Shown: piece after piece, positions 62,240 through 64,000 of the stretch
Layout: each line of letters begins with the position of its first letter
Position numbering within the stretch: the stretch's first letter is position 1
DNA from: Rhodospirillales bacterium
GTDB taxonomy: Bacteria; Pseudomonadota; Alphaproteobacteria; Reyranellales; Reyranellaceae
Assembly (NCBI GenBank): GCA_016699855.1
Contig: CP064988.1
Location: forward strand, 4,058,501-4,122,500
Length of the DNA stretch: 64,000 bases
Direction of reading: 5' to 3'
Notes under the pieces: generated by a model
What the model was told of the DNA's origin: nothing
The model's database searches: none
Seen by the model: the letters and a program-made list of their open reading frames with translations, nothing else
Translations under genes and position numbers: made by a program

Positions 62240-62286
62240 GGATCCAGGGACGGCGCCTGGATCCCTCGCTGCGCTCGGGATGACAG
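62240..62286. repeat. family A palindrome, right part (split by IS110)
   Basis: GGATCCAGG, a short loop, CCTGGATCCCTCGCTGCG and on to GGGATGACAG. Its 3' arm pairs with the left half at 61048–61069. The 160 bases from here to the selenoprotein gene hold nothing else recognisable. Confidence 0.85.
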
Positions 62287-62451
62287 CGGGGGCGGCGCGG
62301 CGGAGAGGGCGAAGGCGGCGACGCCGGGATGCGCGGGTCAACTCGCGATCACGGGACGCCCGGGATGCCGCCGCGCGGCGGTGGACGATAGCCGCGGCGT
62401 ATCGCCGACCATGCTAGGCTCGCGGCCGTTCAACCCTGGAGGAGCGGGCGC

Positions 62452-63669
62452 ATGGCGCGGCTTGAGGATCTACCGGTGGCGATGGCGCAGCGGCTGCGCG
62501 ATCTCGACTGTCCGGCGTACGACGCGGCGCCGTTCACGGCCGGACCGCCGCTGGCGCGCCGCCGCGTCGCCATCGTCAGCTCGGCGGCGCTGCACCGCCG
62601 CGGCGAGGCGCCGATGGCGCCGGGCAGGAGCGAGTTCCGCGCGCTGCCGTCGTCGCTGGCCGCCGGCGACATCGTCAGCACCCACGTCTCGGTCAACTAC
62701 GACCGCACCGGCTTCATCCGCGACGCCGACACGGCCTTTCCCGTCGAGCGGCTGCGCGAGCTGGCGGGCGAAGGCGCGATCGGCTCGGTGGCCGACACGC
62801 ACTACGCCGTGATGGGCTCGAACGACCCCGCCGGCTGGGGGCCGATGGCCGACGAGATCGCCGCCGCGCTGCGCGCCGATTCGGTCGACGCGGTCTTGTT
62901 CAGTCCGGTCTGACCGTTCTGCACGCGCGCCGTGAGCGCGCTCGCCCATCTGATCGAGAGCCGCGGGATTGCGACCGTCGTGGTCGGCCTGGTCCGCGTC
63001 CACATGGAGAAGGTCCGGCCGCCGCGCGGCCTGTGGGTGCCGTTCGAGCTCGGCCGGCCGTTCGGCGAGCCGGGGGACGCCGCGTTCCAGCGCCGCGTCG
63101 CGCTGGCGGCGCTGCGGCTGCTGGAGCGGACCGACGGGCCGGTGATCCTCGAGGACTATCCGGAGGAGGCGCCGGGACGGGTGCCCGCCGCGGATTGGAC
63201 GCCGGCCATCGCGCTGCCGCCCGCGGGCGGCGCGCCCGCCGACGCCGCGGGTTGGGCCGCCGCCCTGCGCGCCGAGATCGCGCGGGTGCGGCCGGCGTGG
63301 GAGGCCGCGAAGGCCGCCCGCGGACGCACGACGGTCGGCGTGTCGGGCGTCGATCCCGCGGCGTGGCCGGCGCTGCTGGCCTCGTTCGCCGCCGGAACGC
63401 CGGCGGTGGAGAGCCCGATGCCGGGCCTGCGCCCCGTGCAGGCGGCGCGCTACGTCGTCGACGATTTGAAGGCGATGTACCTCGAGGCGGCGATGGCGCC
63501 GGGCGACCGGCCGTCGAGCACGCAGGTCCACGACTGGTTCTGGAACGCGACGCTGGCGGCGGCCGCGATCCAGGCGATCCGGCGGAGCTGCCTCGCGAGC
63601 GACGACAAGACGCTCAACCTCGTCGGCGGTGGGCAGTTCGTGCCCGGCGCGCGGGTACCGCCGGCGTAG
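62452..63669 (+). CDS. GrdB/PrdB-family selenoprotein, in-frame UGA
   Basis: A single frame of 405 codons interrupted once by TGA (62911–62913), at residue 154, in AVLFSPV-U-PFCTRAVSALAH. Both sides are in the same frame, are full-length when joined and keep the codon bias. The residue is followed by P-F-C, a U-x-x-C pair, as in the selenoprotein B family of glycine/sarcosine/betaine/D-proline reductases. A hairpin of six GC pairs around a CGTGA loop starts 11 bases after the TGA (62925–62941), like a bacterial SECIS. The protein holds HVSVNYDRTGF early and GRPFGEPGDAAFQRRVAL later. The product is probably a redox protein; the substrate is unknown. An ATG at 62452 with GGAGG upstream starts it. 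Confidence 0.85.
62925..62941 (+). promoter_or_regulatory. SECIS-like hairpin
   Basis: GCGCGC (62925–62930), loop CGTGA, GCGCGC (62936–62941). It begins 11 bases past the UGA, so the loop starts 18 bases after it, with a G at the second loop position. Distance and shape fit a bacterial SECIS that binds SelB. Confidence 0.65.
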
Positions 63670-63706
63670 GGCGGATGCCGCGGAGGCGCGCCCGCCTGTC
63701 CATCCC

Positions 63707-63771
63707 GTCATTCCGAGCGCGGCGAGGAATCTTCGCGCCGCGTAAGGATCCCTCGCTGCGCTCGGGATGAC
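63707..63771. repeat. family A palindromic repeat
   Basis: Arms GTCATTCCGAGCGCGGCGAG and the reverse complement of the common GCGAGGGATCC form pair with a few mismatches around a CGCGCCGCG-like loop. It begins 38 bases after the selenoprotein stop codon. Confidence 0.8.
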
Positions 63772-63829
63772 GGACGCGCCCGGGATGACGGATGCGCCCG
63801 GGATGACGGATGCGCCCGGGATGACGGAG
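63763..63829. repeat. 18-base tandem repeat
   Basis: Three full units of CGGGATGACGGATGCGCC (the first with one change) and a partial fourth. It grows out of the right end of the family A palindrome, whose last bases are the start of the unit. Confidence 0.9.
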
Positions 63830-64000
63830 GGCGTTCGGGGCGGCGGCCGCGCTCGGGACGACCCGGCGATCGGACGCGCCTGCCGCGTCGAAACGCACCG
63901 CCGACGTGGGATGCTCGAACGTGTCGGCGGCGGGCGGTTCGTGCCGGGCGCGCGGGTGCCCGCCGGCGTAGGGCGGATGCCGCGGAGGCGCGCCCGCCTT

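Larger units (their letters stand above)
63670..64000. other. intergenic end of window with repeats
   Basis: No gene is seen. The stretch consists of a family A palindrome (63707–63771), an 18-base tandem array (63763–63829) and a partial duplicate of the 3' end of the selenoprotein gene and its downstream flank (about 63922–63999). Confidence 0.75.

Noticed and set aside
63763..63829. CRISPR array
   Set aside because: The 18-base units are directly adjacent with no spacers, and no cas genes are present.

Overview
The window is about 70% GC DNA from a free-living, metabolically broad proteobacterium, most likely an alphaproteobacterium. This is inferred from base composition, divergent LysR/GcvA-type regulation, Bug-type and sugar ABC solute receptors, SrfA-like proteins and two classes of dispersed palindromes of the 'gtcatcccgagcgc' and 'cttctccc…gatgagggg' kind. 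No 16S or core ribosomal genes are present, so the family cannot be named.

Layout. 1–6.0 kb: 3' part of a dihydroorotase-type amidohydrolase, an AcuI-type reductase, a LysR regulator, a PaaI-type thioesterase, a secreted protein, an omega-aminotransferase and a small lipoprotein. 6.1–11.6 kb: a complete sugar-type ABC importer followed by D-erythronate dehydrogenase (denD). 11.6–15.3 kb: membrane proteins (one with an amber codon after its best start), an acyl-CoA carboxylase subunit and an AT-rich island with a 48-codon gene. 15.4–18.0 kb: 5-oxoprolinase genes pxpC, pxpB and divergent pxpA. 18–22.9 kb: a serine hydrolase, an orphan molybdopterin oxidoreductase large subunit and a frameshifted IS30-family element. 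22.9–31.4 kb: nuclease, tRNA-Thr, dienoyl-CoA isomerase-like protein, amidohydrolase, DUF2339 protein, phenylacetate-CoA ligase and two broken genes. 31.4–38.8 kb: pyruvate kinase, a four-gene C4 sugar-acid operon (ltnD, otnI, otnC, otnK), an alpha/beta hydrolase and a frameshifted glycerate kinase. 39–43.8 kb: a short FGE-like protein, N-formylglutamate amidohydrolase, a DUF3303-type protein, a cobalamin riboswitch with a BtuB-like receptor, and an unknown protein. 43.9–49.6 kb: three SrfA-like paralogues and an MFS permease. 49.8–55.1 kb: a CNNM/HlyC-type protein, then a small accessory region with a triple Imm26-like protein and a nuclease resembling abortive-infection proteins, bounded by two matching 60-nt hairpin elements. 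55.3–64 kb: acyl-CoA synthetase with a histone-H1-like tail, a Bug solute receptor, propionyl-CoA synthetase, an intact IS110-family element and a selenoprotein of the GrdB/PrdB family.

How the parts fit. DenD (10.6 kb) makes the 2-oxo acid that OtnI, OtnK and OtnC (33.8–36.6 kb) would convert to a triose phosphate, which pyruvate kinase beside them could drain. Propionyl-CoA synthetase, the acyl-CoA carboxylase subunit and AcuI point to propionate and acrylate/3-hydroxypropionate metabolism. The most notable finds are the in-frame UGA in the GrdB/PrdB-like gene with a SECIS-like hairpin just downstream, two unrelated insertion sequences sitting at the same point of the same palindromic repeat, and the accessory region at 51–55 kb. 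At least six genes carry frameshifts or stops, many of them one-base changes next to G/C runs, so either the sequence has indel errors or pseudogene formation is common.
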